NCBI RefSeq assembly: GCF_947489715.1 | Contig: NZ_CANLER010000011.1 | Coordinates: 105,235-169,234, forward strand | DNA length: 64,000 bases | Direction: 5' to 3' | Source of the DNA: an uncultured Roseovarius sp. | Lineage (GTDB): Bacteria > Pseudomonadota > Alphaproteobacteria > Rhodobacterales > Rhodobacteraceae | Translations under genes and position numbers: made by a program | Notes under the pieces: model-generated | Told to the model about the DNA's origin: nothing | Seen by the model: the letters and a program-made list of their open reading frames with translations, nothing else | The model's database searches: none | In this document: one piece after another, positions 35,354-44,208 of the stretch | Layout of the letters: each line of letters begins with the position of its first letter | How positions within the stretch are numbered: position 1 is the first letter of the stretch

Positions 35354-36556
35354 ATGAAAAACGGCAAAACTGGCTTCTCCACGCGTGCAATCCATTACGG
35401 TTATGACGCAGCGGACCATCAGGGATCGCTGAATCCACCTATCTATCTGACATCAACATTTACTTTCGACACAGCAGAAGCAGGCGGTGCAATGTTCGCC
35501 GGCGAACAAGAGGGGCACTTCTACAGCCGCATCTCGAACCCAACCCTCGAGCAGCTCGAAAACCGCATCGCCAATCTGGAAGGCGCTGAAGCAGGTGTTG
35601 CGATGGCCTCGGGTATGGGCGCAATCAGTTCCGTGTTCTGGACTTTTGTCGAAGCTGGCGACGAGGTGATTATCGACAAGACACTCTATGGATGCACCTT
35701 CGCGTTCCTCAGTCACGGCCTGACTAAGTTCAACGTGACGGTGAAACCAGTCGACATGACCGATCCGGCAAACCTTGATGCTGTGATCACAGATCGCACC
35801 AAAATCGTTTACTTTGAGACGCCAGCCAATCCAAACAATCGCCTCGTGGATATTGCAGCAGTCTCGCAGATCGCTCACAAAGCTGGTGCAAGAGTGATCG
35901 TAGACAATACATATGCGACGCCCGTTTTGTCCCGCCCAATCGAACACGGCGCGGACATCGTTTTGCACTCAGCGACCAAATATCTGGGTGGTCACGGAGA
36001 CCTTGTTGCAGGACTTGTCGCCGGATCAGCCGAAGACATGAAACAAGTCCGTTTGGTCGGATTGAAGGATATGACCGGTTCAGTGATGTCGCCCTTCACG
36101 GCTATGCTTATATTGCGCGGTCTAAAAACCCTTGAGCTACGCGTCGAAAGACACTGTCAATCAGCCAGGAAAGTTGCGGAGGTACTGGAAGCGCATCCAG
36201 CGGTCTTGAGCGTATCCTATCCCGGGCTCGACAGCTTCCCACAAGCCGATTTGGCCAGGCGACAGATGTCGGATTTTGGCGGCATGATCCCGTTCAAGGT
36301 CAAAGGTGGCAAAGAAGGTGGTATTGCCATGATGAACCGCTTGAGTCTGATACAGCGCGCCGTCAGCCTTGGCGACGCAGAAAGCCTGATACAGCATCCA
36401 GCCAGCATGACACATTCCACCTACACCCCCGAGGAACGGGCTGAACACGGCATCGCCGAAGGTTTGGTGCGTCTGTCGGTCGGCTTGGAAACCGCGGGCG
36501 ACATTATCGACGATTTGATGGCGGCATTGTCTCAGCACAACGCAATAGCGGCCTAA
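35354..36556 (+). CDS. mdeA: Methionine gamma-lyase
   Basis: A 400-residue PLP enzyme splitting methionine to methanethiol, 2-oxobutyrate and ammonia. The PLP lysine is in SATKYLGGHGDLVAG (Lys209), and LYGCTFAFLSHG carries Cys114, the position of the Cys116 that marks methionine gamma-lyases against cystathionine lyases. The N-terminus GFSTRAIHYGYDAADHQGSL also fits. The ATG at 35354 has AGGAG eight bases upstream; an in-frame extension to 35303 is not needed. Head of the mde operon, it is the source of methanethiol for the SBP56 enzymes at 19-27 kb. Confidence 0.94.
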   Translation: MKNGKTGFSTRAIHYGYDAADHQGSLNPPIYLTSTFTFDTAEAGGAMFAGEQEGHFYSRISNPTLEQLENRIANLEGAEAGVAMASGMGAISSVFWTFVEAGDEVIIDKTLYGCTFAFLSHGLTKFNVTVKPVDMTDPANLDAVITDRTKIVYFETPANPNNRLVDIAAVSQIAHKAGARVIVDNTYATPVLSRPIEHGADIVLHSATKYLGGHGDLVAGLVAGSAEDMKQVRLVGLKDMTGSVMSPFTAMLILRGLKTLELRVERHCQSARKVAEVLEAHPAVLSVSYPGLDSFPQADLARRQMSDFGGMIPFKVKGGKEGGIAMMNRLSLIQRAVSLGDAESLIQHPASMTHSTYTPEERAEHGIAEGLVRLSVGLETAGDIIDDLMAALSQHNAIAA

Positions 36557-36580
36557 CCAACGCATCGACGGGAGACCAAA

Positions 36581-37897
36581 ATGTCAAATAAGCCACTCTA
36601 TGGTGACGCCACCAGCAAACCTTCCACACGGAATGTCGGCGGCTGGATTAAGGATCTTGATCGCTCACGGCGGGCAGGCCCATACCTTGCTGCGCATCCA
36701 ATGGACAACATGGGCATGTCCACCAAGGCCGTGCATGCTGGTACACATGATGATCCACGTACAGGTGCCGTAGGCACGCCAATATACCAAACTTCGACCT
36801 TTATTCTCCACGAAGAGACCTATGGTTCGATCGAAGAAGGATTTGGACGGGATCGGTTTATCTACACGCGCTACGGCAACCCGTCTCAATGGGCGGTGCA
36901 GGAGAAGCTCGCAACGCTCGAAGGGGCTGAAAGTGCACTTGTGTTTAGTTCAGGCATGGCTGCGATTTCAGCGGCGGTGTTGGCGCTGGTTGACAAAGGA
37001 GCGCATGTTGTAGCGGCAAGCGATCTATATGGAGGCACCTACAACCTCTTCAATCAGGAATTTCCGTCACTGGGCATGTCAGCCACCCTGGTGGACAGTT
37101 ACGATATCGACGCAATAGAAGCTGCCATTCAACCAAATACACAGCTCCTCTATTTCGAAACCATCACCAACCCTGTGCTAAAAGTGGTGGACATTCCTGC
37201 CCTCGTGGACATCGCGCGCAGACATAACTTGCGTCTAGTCGTAGATTCGACTTTTGCACCTCCGCCGGTAATGAAGCCGTTGGAGCTGGGTGTTGATCTG
37301 GTTGTTCATTCGGCATCGAAGTACCTCAACGGCCATTCCGACCTCATTGCAGGTGTTGTTTGCGGCCCACGTAAGCTTGTGGACATGATCTGGCCACGCT
37401 TACTCAACTACGGTGGCCAGCTCGATCCACATGCTGCATTTTTGCTGGAGCGTGGCTTGAAGACTCTAGACATCCGCATGCGTGCGCACGAGCAAAGCGC
37501 AATGGCGCTGGCGACCTTTCTTGAAACGCATCCCAGTGTTGACAATGTACTCTATCCAATGCTGCCAAGCCATCCTGACCACATCAGAGCCAAGGAACTG
37601 ATGAAAATGGGTACCGGCAACGTGACCTTCTTCGTCAAAGGCGGGGATCAGGCTGCGTTGCGCTTGCTGGATCATCTGCACCTGCCCAAACAGGCCACCA
37701 GTCTCGGCGGCATCGAGAGCCTTATCAGCCTACCCTTTAACTCATCACAGGCCACCATGACCGCACGACAGCGCGCCGATATCGGCATCCACCCCGGCTG
37801 TGTCCGGCTGTCCGTTGGGATCGAAGATGCCAATGACCTGATCGCAGATTTCGACCACGCCCTGAACGCCATCACAGACATGAAAGGTGCCGCATAA
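36581..37897 (+). CDS. Second Cys/Met-metabolism PLP enzyme (cystathionine lyase/synthase-like)
   Basis: A 438-residue trans-sulfuration enzyme. After a family-atypical 45-residue leader (GGWIKDLDRSRRAGPYLAAH), the core shows TRYGNPSQWAVQEKLATLEGAE, DLYGGTYNLF and the PLP lysine in VHSASKYLNGHSDLIAGV (Lys247). Where MdeA has cysteine in YGCTF, this protein has YGGTY, so it should not be a true methionine gamma-lyase. The ATG follows GGGAG and lies 24 bases after mdeA. The reference mdeAB operon lacks such a gene. It may act on a related thioether or on homocysteine/cystathionine. Confidence 0.88.
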   Translation: MSNKPLYGDATSKPSTRNVGGWIKDLDRSRRAGPYLAAHPMDNMGMSTKAVHAGTHDDPRTGAVGTPIYQTSTFILHEETYGSIEEGFGRDRFIYTRYGNPSQWAVQEKLATLEGAESALVFSSGMAAISAAVLALVDKGAHVVAASDLYGGTYNLFNQEFPSLGMSATLVDSYDIDAIEAAIQPNTQLLYFETITNPVLKVVDIPALVDIARRHNLRLVVDSTFAPPPVMKPLELGVDLVVHSASKYLNGHSDLIAGVVCGPRKLVDMIWPRLLNYGGQLDPHAAFLLERGLKTLDIRMRAHEQSAMALATFLETHPSVDNVLYPMLPSHPDHIRAKELMKMGTGNVTFFVKGGDQAALRLLDHLHLPKQATSLGGIESLISLPFNSSQATMTARQRADIGIHPGCVRLSVGIEDANDLIADFDHALNAITDMKGAA

Positions 37898-38448
37898 TGC
37901 GTAACAACATCCCCACTGCCGCCCTCAGCGAATTTGTAAACGAAGTCTCGGGCAACCCCGAAGAGGGATTGATGAGCTATGGCATAGAAATCGACTGGGA
38001 AAGCGGCACCCGTGCACGTACCTCCACCAAGCCGATGCTGGTGGGTCCGCATAAGGTCAGCCGCTCTTTCACTTGGAAAGCGGATGAACCGCGCCAGCTT
38101 ATGGGCAACAACCACGGCCCCAACCCGCAAGAACTTCTTCTGTCAGGCCTTGGTTCTTGCATGATGGTGGCCTTTGTGGCCGGTGCGACTGCCGAAGGCA
38201 TTCAGCTGGAATCGGTCAAGATCGACTTCGACGGTACGCTGGATCTACGTGGCTTCATGGGTCTGGGCACGAACGCCACGGTCGGCTTTCCCGAAATCAA
38301 CTACGTAATCAATGTGGTTGGTGACGGTACACCGGAGCAGTTCGAAGAGTTGCATCGCAAGGCCATTGCGCACAGCCCGAATGCACAGACGATTGTAAAC
38401 CCTGTCTCGCTGACGGGTGAAATTGTCAGCAAACAAATTGATGATTAA
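37897..38448 (+). CDS. OsmC-family protein in the mde operon
   Basis: A 183-residue OsmC-fold protein with NNHGPNPQELLLSGLGSCM (first cysteine) and IDFDGTLDLRGFMGLG. As in the paralogue at 23865-24383, the second peroxidase cysteine is missing: the region reads AHSPNAQTIVN. The start codon shares its first A with the TAA stop of the preceding gene, so expression is coupled. Since both copies sit beside methanethiol-related genes, they may handle a sulfur compound and not a hydroperoxide (inference). Confidence 0.92.
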   Translation: MRNNIPTAALSEFVNEVSGNPEEGLMSYGIEIDWESGTRARTSTKPMLVGPHKVSRSFTWKADEPRQLMGNNHGPNPQELLLSGLGSCMMVAFVAGATAEGIQLESVKIDFDGTLDLRGFMGLGTNATVGFPEINYVINVVGDGTPEQFEELHRKAIAHSPNAQTIVNPVSLTGEIVSKQIDD

Positions 38449-38470
38449 CTCCGCCAACGGGAGACACGCC

Positions 38471-40852
38471 ATGACATCTCAGCGTCAGCACCTCAAGACC
38501 GTCGAGCAGCTTCTGCTGTGGCATTCACACTGGATGATCCACCACGCCAATCACATCCGTCCCAAGGCCGATGGAATTAAAGTCGGCGGTCACCAGGCAA
38601 GCTCGGCATCGATTGTGTCGATCATGACTGCGCTTTACTTTTCTACTCTCCGGCCGGAAGACAGAGTTGCAGTCAAACCGCACGCCTCTCCGATCTTCCA
38701 CGCAGCTCAATATCTATTTGGCAATCAGACACGCGAAAAGATGGAGAATTTCCGCGGTTACGGCGGTGTGCAAAGCTATCCATCGCGCACAAAAGACATT
38801 GACGATGTGGATTTCTCCACGGGATCTGTTGGGCTTGGCGTGGCAATCACTTCTTTTGCATCGATCATCCAAGATTACATTGCCGCTAAAGACTGGGGTG
38901 CCGGCGCACCTATGGGTCGGATGGTCGCTTTGATTGGCGATGCCGAATTAGATGAAGGTAACATCTACGAGGCTCTGCAAGAGGGTTGGAAAAACGATCT
39001 GCGCAACACCTGGTGGGTGATCGATTACAACCGACAATCTTTGGACGGAATCGTTCGCGAGGGTCTCTTTGAACGGATTGAGAAGATCTTTGACGCCTTC
39101 GGTTGGGACGTGGTGCGCGTAAAGCATGGGGCACTGCAACGAGCTGCTTTTGACGAACCAGGTGGAAACAAATTGCGCGACTGGATCGACGCCTGTCCAA
39201 ACCAGGAATACTCCGCTCTCACCTTTATGGGCGGTGCCGTATGGCGCAAACGGCTGATGGATGATCTGGGTGATCAGGGCGATGTCACTGCCATGATTGA
39301 TCGGCGCAGTAATAGTGAATTGGCCGCCTTGATGGAAAACCTTGGTGGGAACTGCGTTGAGACTATGGCTGACACGTTTGACGCCATTGATCATGACCGC
39401 CCCACTTGTTTTCTCGCCTACACGGTCAAAGGTTGGGGCACGCCGATTGCGGGTCATAAAGACAACCATGGTGGATTGATGAATAAGACCCAGTTCGCTG
39501 AGTGGCAGGCGCATATGGGTATTGAAGAAGGACAGGAATGGGAACGGTTTGCGGGTGTCGACGATGTGCCCGCGCTTGAGAAATTTCTTTCGGATGTTCC
39601 ATTCTTTGCGGACGGTCCCCGCCGCTTTTCTGACGCGAAAATTGATGTTCCTCAGATCGAGATAAACGCTGACCGCGAAATCTCTACGCAAACGGCGTTT
39701 GGCAAAATCCTCGATGATCTGTCTAAGGGTGACAGCGATCTTGCAACGCGGATTGTCACCACGTCGCCGGATGTAACGGGTACAACCAGCCTTGGACCAT
39801 GGGTGAACCGCCGCAAACTGTTCGCGCGGGCCGAACAAGCAGATGCATTCATCGAGCACCGCATCCCTTCAACCGCCAAATGGACCTTCACGCCAGAGGG
39901 CCAACATATTGAGCTTGGCATCGCCGAAATGAACCTGTTCTTATTGCTGGGAGCGGCCGGCCTGTCGCATTCGATTTTTGGCAAACGCCTCATCCCCATA
40001 GGCACAGTTTATGATCCGTTTGTGTGCCGCGGCCTCGATGCGCTTAACTACGCGTGTTATCAGGATGCACGTTTCATGATCGTAGGCACGCCTTCCGGTG
40101 TCACATTGGCCCCCGAAGGCGGGGCGCACCAATCCATTGGCACTCCCCTAATCGGGATGAGCCAGGATGGTCTGGCGGCTTTTGAACCGGCTTTTGCCGA
40201 TGAACTGGCTGTCATCATGGAATGGGCGTTTGATTACATGCAGCGTGAAGGTGAGGGTGACCCGGACGAACGCACCTGGCTGAGGGATGAAACCGGAGGG
40301 AGCATCTATCTGCGCCTGACAACCAGCCCAATTGAACAACCTGGAAAACGCCATGACGATGCCTTCCGCCAGGGCGCTATTGACGGGGCGTATTGGCTGC
40401 GAAAGCCGGGGCCGAATTGTGACGTTGTGATTGCTTATCAAGGGGCCGTCGCCTCAGAAGCGATCCGCGCCGCAGGCATTATCGGTGAGGGGCGCCGTGA
40501 CGTCGGTGTGCTTGCCGTCACCTCTGCTGACAGGCTCAACGCCGGATGGACGGCGGCGCAACGCGCCCGGTCTCGCGGTGTGACTGGTGCCCAATCTCAC
40601 ATCGAAACGCTCATGCAAGCCTTACCGCCCCATTGCAAGATCATCACAGCTATTGACGGACACCCAGCAACTCTGGCCTGGCTTGGCGGCGTTGAGGGAC
40701 ATCAGACGATCTCACTCGGGGTAGAGCATTTCGGCCAAACCGGAACCATCGGTGATCTCTACAAGCATCATGGTCTTGATGCGGCATCCATCGTGGAGAA
40801 AGTGCAAGGGCTCACGGATGGCCGACATATCCGCGTCCCGGCAGCGGTTTGA
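38471..40852 (+). CDS. mdeB: AceE-type 2-oxoacid dehydrogenase E1 (MdeB-like, transketolase family)
   Basis: A 793-residue thiamine-diphosphate enzyme of the homodimeric pyruvate-dehydrogenase E1 type. The ThDP/Mg motif spans about residues 155-186 (GDAELDEGNIYEALQEGW, closing at WWVIDYN), the pyrimidine-domain block is HIELGIAEMNLFLLLGAAGL, and the C-terminal domain ends with LGVEHFGQTGTIGDLY. In P. putida MdeB is an AceE-like protein acting on 2-oxobutyrate from methionine. AceE itself is about 890 residues. The ATG at 38471 follows GGGAG. No E2 or E3 partner is in the window. A dead C-terminal copy is at 15446-15733. Confidence 0.9.
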   Translation: MTSQRQHLKTVEQLLLWHSHWMIHHANHIRPKADGIKVGGHQASSASIVSIMTALYFSTLRPEDRVAVKPHASPIFHAAQYLFGNQTREKMENFRGYGGVQSYPSRTKDIDDVDFSTGSVGLGVAITSFASIIQDYIAAKDWGAGAPMGRMVALIGDAELDEGNIYEALQEGWKNDLRNTWWVIDYNRQSLDGIVREGLFERIEKIFDAFGWDVVRVKHGALQRAAFDEPGGNKLRDWIDACPNQEYSALTFMGGAVWRKRLMDDLGDQGDVTAMIDRRSNSELAALMENLGGNCVETMADTFDAIDHDRPTCFLAYTVKGWGTPIAGHKDNHGGLMNKTQFAEWQAHMGIEEGQEWERFAGVDDVPALEKFLSDVPFFADGPRRFSDAKIDVPQIEINADREISTQTAFGKILDDLSKGDSDLATRIVTTSPDVTGTTSLGPWVNRRKLFARAEQADAFIEHRIPSTAKWTFTPEGQHIELGIAEMNLFLLLGAAGLSHSIFGKRLIPIGTVYDPFVCRGLDALNYACYQDARFMIVGTPSGVTLAPEGGAHQSIGTPLIGMSQDGLAAFEPAFADELAVIMEWAFDYMQREGEGDPDERTWLRDETGGSIYLRLTTSPIEQPGKRHDDAFRQGAIDGAYWLRKPGPNCDVVIAYQGAVASEAIRAAGIIGEGRRDVGVLAVTSADRLNAGWTAAQRARSRGVTGAQSHIETLMQALPPHCKIITAIDGHPATLAWLGGVEGHQTISLGVEHFGQTGTIGDLYKHHGLDAASIVEKVQGLTDGRHIRVPAAV

Positions 40853-40894
40853 ACGCATGCAAGTCGCCGCTGCAGCCGAATGGCAGTTAGCTTG

Positions 40895-40929
40895 GAAAAT
40901 GGGCCGTGCTCTGCGCTAGGCCCATTTTC
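40895..40929. terminator. Terminator at the end of the mde operon
   Basis: Eleven-base arms GAAAATGGGCC and GGCCCATTTTC enclose a 13-base loop. The A-rich and T-rich ends make it usable on both strands, between convergent mdeB and the DsbA-like gene. Confidence 0.75.
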
Positions 40930-41016
40930 TGATGGAACAGACAGATGGCTGAAATCCAATCCCTCTTTTGGGCATGAACTTAGCCCAGCAAAAACGGACA
41001 GGACTAAGAAGTTGAT

Positions 41017-41685
41017 CTAGCTTAAGGTCGCTCGGATGTCGCCTGCGATCTTCGTTTCGACGACCTGGTAGAAGCGTTCTGTGAATGCATCGAGATCATA
41101 GATAGAATCGATTTGTCCAAAGACAGTGTCCTCTTCGTCGATCAGAAGGATTGTTGGATAGGATTGAATACCTAGCATCGCAGATTCGTTGTAGCTAGCG
41201 GCCACTTCTGGTGTCTCTTCTGTAGCAGCAATGATCGCCGCAGTATCAAGTCCAGGAAACCCGTGGGCGTCGCAGATTTCGTCATAGGTGGCCGCGAGAT
41301 TGAGATCCTTGCCATTCAGAAAATGCGCATCCTGCAAGATATGCGCAAACTCAAGCGCTCGACCCGGCGCCAGTTTTTTCATCTGCAGGATCGCAAGACT
41401 TGGCGGCGCAGAAATGCTCAATGGCGCATCTTCTTGCTGCAACATGTCCCGGAACGGCTGACCGATAGCGCGACCAGTCACAGCTGTCATTTTGACCTCA
41501 GCTTGGGCAACATAACCTGCCATGTCTGCATAGCTTCCGACCCGGTCACCTTTGATCAGACCGCCCGGGATGACATCGATCTCTATGTCTGGATGAGCTG
41601 CAACAAATGCATCGAGCGTCGGTGTGAACCCAAAGCACCATCCGCAGAGTGTGTCGTGACCATAGATGATTTTAACTTTTTTCAT
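41017..41685 (-). CDS. DsbA-family thioredoxin-fold protein
   Basis: A 222-residue protein with CGWC at residues 14-17 near the N-terminus, followed by a helical insertion (GQPFRDMLQQ, PSLAILQMKKLAPGRALEF) and the cis-proline strand IQSYPTILLID. This layout fits the DsbA/FrnE oxidoreductase group. No signal peptide, hence cytoplasmic. The ATG at 41685 has GGAGG upstream. Last gene of an eight-gene leftward cluster. Confidence 0.88.
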   Translation of the reverse strand: MKKVKIIYGHDTLCGWCFGFTPTLDAFVAAHPDIEIDVIPGGLIKGDRVGSYADMAGYVAQAEVKMTAVTGRAIGQPFRDMLQQEDAPLSISAPPSLAILQMKKLAPGRALEFAHILQDAHFLNGKDLNLAATYDEICDAHGFPGLDTAAIIAATEETPEVAASYNESAMLGIQSYPTILLIDEEDTVFGQIDSIYDLDAFTERFYQVVETKIAGDIRATLS

Positions 41686-41711
41686 GAGCCTAACCTCCGA
41701 TTTTTTTACGC

Positions 41712-42335
41712 TCAAGCCCTGCCGTCCATGACTTCGGCGACAGACTTGATTTTTGGAAAACCGTTCAACGCTTCAAGCCGGGTAATCCAGGTCTGTACGT
41801 TCGGATATTCGGCAAGCGAAACCCCTGCCTCTTCAACGGCGGCTATGTACCCATAGTTGGCAACATCCGCGATCGTCGGGCCCGTGCCTACGAGCCAATC
41901 GTTCTCTGCCAGATGGGGCTCAAAGAGCGTTTTCATGAGCGAATGTGTCTTCTCAACTGCTTGATCGTAGTCGACAGGCGCCCCAAAGAACTTGGAGATG
42001 CGCGCGCCACATGGACCCTCAAAAACCTCCTTCACGCTGGTTGCAAGCCATTCCTGAACCTTGGCCGCAAGCTCTGGATCATTGGGAAGCCAGGACCGGG
42101 CAGGATCATATTGCAGTGCGAGATAGGTCAGGATCGCGGTTGAATCGCGCAATATCACGTCGCCGTCCTGAAGGGTCGGCACCTGCCCGAGCGGGTTGAG
42201 CTTCAAATACTCAGGTTGCTTGTGCGCCCCGCTTTGCAGATCAACGGTGACATTTTCATAGTCCAAGCCCAGAAGCGACAGCATTGCGCTCGCCCGATGT
42301 GCGTGCCCGGAGACGGGATGATCATAGAGTTTCAT
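41712..42335 (-). CDS. Glutathione S-transferase
   Basis: A 207-residue GST. The N-terminal thioredoxin-like domain (KLYDHPVSGHAHRASAMLSL; NPLGQVPTLQDGDVILRDS with the cis-proline and Ser of the glutathione site) and helical C-terminal domain (ENDWLVGTGPTIADVANYGY) are complete. It lies 10 bases after the NmrA-like gene in the detoxification cluster. Confidence 0.93.
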   Translation of the reverse strand: MKLYDHPVSGHAHRASAMLSLLGLDYENVTVDLQSGAHKQPEYLKLNPLGQVPTLQDGDVILRDSTAILTYLALQYDPARSWLPNDPELAAKVQEWLATSVKEVFEGPCGARISKFFGAPVDYDQAVEKTHSLMKTLFEPHLAENDWLVGTGPTIADVANYGYIAAVEEAGVSLAEYPNVQTWITRLEALNGFPKIKSVAEVMDGRA

Positions 42336-42345
42336 GTCTTTGTCC

Positions 42346-43236
42346 TTAGGATTTGAAATGTGTTATGTGGTCCGACACCCATTGGGAGAAGGCTGTCAGT
42401 TTGAGGCCGAAACGGCCTTCGACTGCGGGTGCATCAGTGACAAAGCCCGGCTGGAACTGATCGGGATTGGCCTGAATGCCGCCGTACATACCGGCGATCA
42501 TACTGGCGACATGGGGGCTGCCCATCTGTGCCAGATGTGCTTCAAACTCGGCTGCGGGCATTGTTTCAAACGCCAGCTCGGTACCAAGCGTTTCCCCCAT
42601 GATCCGGGCAAGATCGTCGCCATCAAGGGCCTGGGGGCCGCCCAGGGTCAGCAACTCATTTGGTAGCTCGGTCTGGAGGGCCTTGTCAGCCACCCGACCG
42701 AAATCGGCCGCAGCGCCCCACTGCATCTTGAAGCTTGCCGGTGTTGGATAAGGCAATTTGCCTTGCGCAAGACCGGCGGTGGTCCAGGGACCCAGAAGGT
42801 TTTCCATGTAAGTGACGGGGGTCAGACCAAGGAACGAAAACCCGCCCTCCTGCAGGGCCCTTAGCAATACAGCCCCGGGGTCGGTCGTGGAAGAAGGGTC
42901 CATGATCGGACCGCCGGTGTTCCAGACGATTTTCTTGACGCCCGTTGCCCGCGCTGCTCTGAGGGCATTCATGCCATAGGCATTTCGGTCATCGTCTGGA
43001 TCGGTGATCAGGGGCACATGCAAAAAGAGCGCATCCCGCTTGTCACTTGCCTCGATCAATGCGTCTTGATCCGCCATGTCGCCGATAACAGCGTCGACAC
43101 CCGCGGCTCTCCACCGCTCGGCTCCGGCCTCGGATCGGGTGAAGACACGGACGTCATGCCCGCCATCGACCAGCGCCTGCGTTCCGGCGGCCATCTGCGC
43201 GCCGTTTGCGCCATATGCAAGTATTCTAAGGGCCAT
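42346..43236 (-). CDS. NmrA-like NAD(P)-binding protein
   Basis: A 296-residue atypical short-chain dehydrogenase. The nucleotide site is AYGANGAQMAAGTQALVDGG at the N-terminus, then DMADQDALIEASDKRDALFLH and the FLGLTPVTYMENLLGPW region seen in NmrA/quinone-oxidoreductase-2-type proteins. It lacks the catalytic YxxxK of classical SDRs as far as I can see, so it may be a redox sensor or reductase. Downstream of the PPOX gene by four bases. Confidence 0.9.
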   Translation of the reverse strand: MALRILAYGANGAQMAAGTQALVDGGHDVRVFTRSEAGAERWRAAGVDAVIGDMADQDALIEASDKRDALFLHVPLITDPDDDRNAYGMNALRAARATGVKKIVWNTGGPIMDPSSTTDPGAVLLRALQEGGFSFLGLTPVTYMENLLGPWTTAGLAQGKLPYPTPASFKMQWGAAADFGRVADKALQTELPNELLTLGGPQALDGDDLARIMGETLGTELAFETMPAAEFEAHLAQMGSPHVASMIAGMYGGIQANPDQFQPGFVTDAPAVEGRFGLKLTAFSQWVSDHITHFKS

Positions 43237-43240
43237 GGGA

Positions 43241-44185
43241 TTATTCCTTTTCTGGTGTGAGGTCCGGATTTACGTGAGAGTGTTCTACAAAGCGCCACCG
43301 CAGCGGCGTGGCCTCGGCGGTGCGGCGAACGCCGCTGATTTGGATGCACAATAGGCGCAGAGCACCGGGGGTTTGGGCAACCTCGTAAGCGTCTTCGATC
43401 AGAGAGGTCTCGCCGTGCAGATGCAGCTGGTCACCGGTTTCAAAGTCGACGAAAAGCAGGCCCGCATCGGGGTTCAAAAGCAGGTTGCCGAAAGTGTTGA
43501 ACAGGTTGTTGCCCCGGTAGTCGGGTATGGTGATCTGCGACGGGCCGTCCACCGAGACAAAGCCCGGCTGCCCGCCGCGATGATTGACGTCGACCCCTTC
43601 ATAGGGGGCGCCTGATCCATCCTGCACGTAGGACGCGATCCAGAATGTGTCCGCCGCTTTGATGAGGGCCGTATCGTCTGCATTGAGCCTATCGCGCGTT
43701 TCGATCTTGCCTCCGGCAGTTGGAAGCTCCCGCTCTGAAATCTCGCGCAGGCTGATGTACTTGGGGCAATTGCCATAGCTTTGCACCACGGTGATCGTGA
43801 CCGAACCATCGTCTATGGCCGTTACCTTGCCATGCATTCGGTTGCGCCGCTGATTGGACAGATCAAGCCCGACAACACCAACCGCCTGCCCCAAATCCAA
43901 TGCCTCGAATGCGGGTTTTCCCACACGGTCGCCCGTTTGGATCACCAGCGTTTTGGGATCAGGTGAAGACGCAAGCCCCACTGGGCCAGTCACGATGGAG
44001 GCATGGGGCAAGCCTTTCGCATCCACCGTGCCTAGAAAAATGTATTCAAGCCCCTCAAAAAACGCCCGATGTTGATCCGGCATGAAGTCATTCATCAGGT
44101 GGCGGGTCATCACCGCGATTTTCTCGCGATCACCGGTTTGCTCTTGCAAACGCAATTCGCCTTCATGGAAATGCTGAAGTGTCAT
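43241..44185 (-). CDS. Pyridoxamine-5'-phosphate-oxidase-fold flavoprotein
   Basis: A 314-residue protein with a split-barrel FMN-binding fold: FLGTVDAKGLPHASIVTGPVG, LVIQTGDRVGKPAFEALDLG and the second half FVSVDGPSQITIPDYRGNN, DAGLLFVDFETGDQLHLHG. The arrangement of two PPOX-like halves is typical of large bacterial pyridoxamine oxidase-family proteins with unknown substrate. The ATG at 44185 has GGAG upstream; a longer frame upstream to 44338 runs into the next gene and lacks similarity. Confidence 0.88.
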   Translation of the reverse strand: MTLQHFHEGELRLQEQTGDREKIAVMTRHLMNDFMPDQHRAFFEGLEYIFLGTVDAKGLPHASIVTGPVGLASSPDPKTLVIQTGDRVGKPAFEALDLGQAVGVVGLDLSNQRRNRMHGKVTAIDDGSVTITVVQSYGNCPKYISLREISERELPTAGGKIETRDRLNADDTALIKAADTFWIASYVQDGSGAPYEGVDVNHRGGQPGFVSVDGPSQITIPDYRGNNLFNTFGNLLLNPDAGLLFVDFETGDQLHLHGETSLIEDAYEVAQTPGALRLLCIQISGVRRTAEATPLRWRFVEHSHVNPDLTPEKE

Positions 44186-44208
44186 GGGAGGCTCCGTAGG
44201 GTGAGGGG

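Noticed and set aside
38948..39859. 303-codon minus-strand frame inside mdeB
   Set aside because: Antisense shadow of a well-supported thiamine enzyme; no family motif and no ribosome site.
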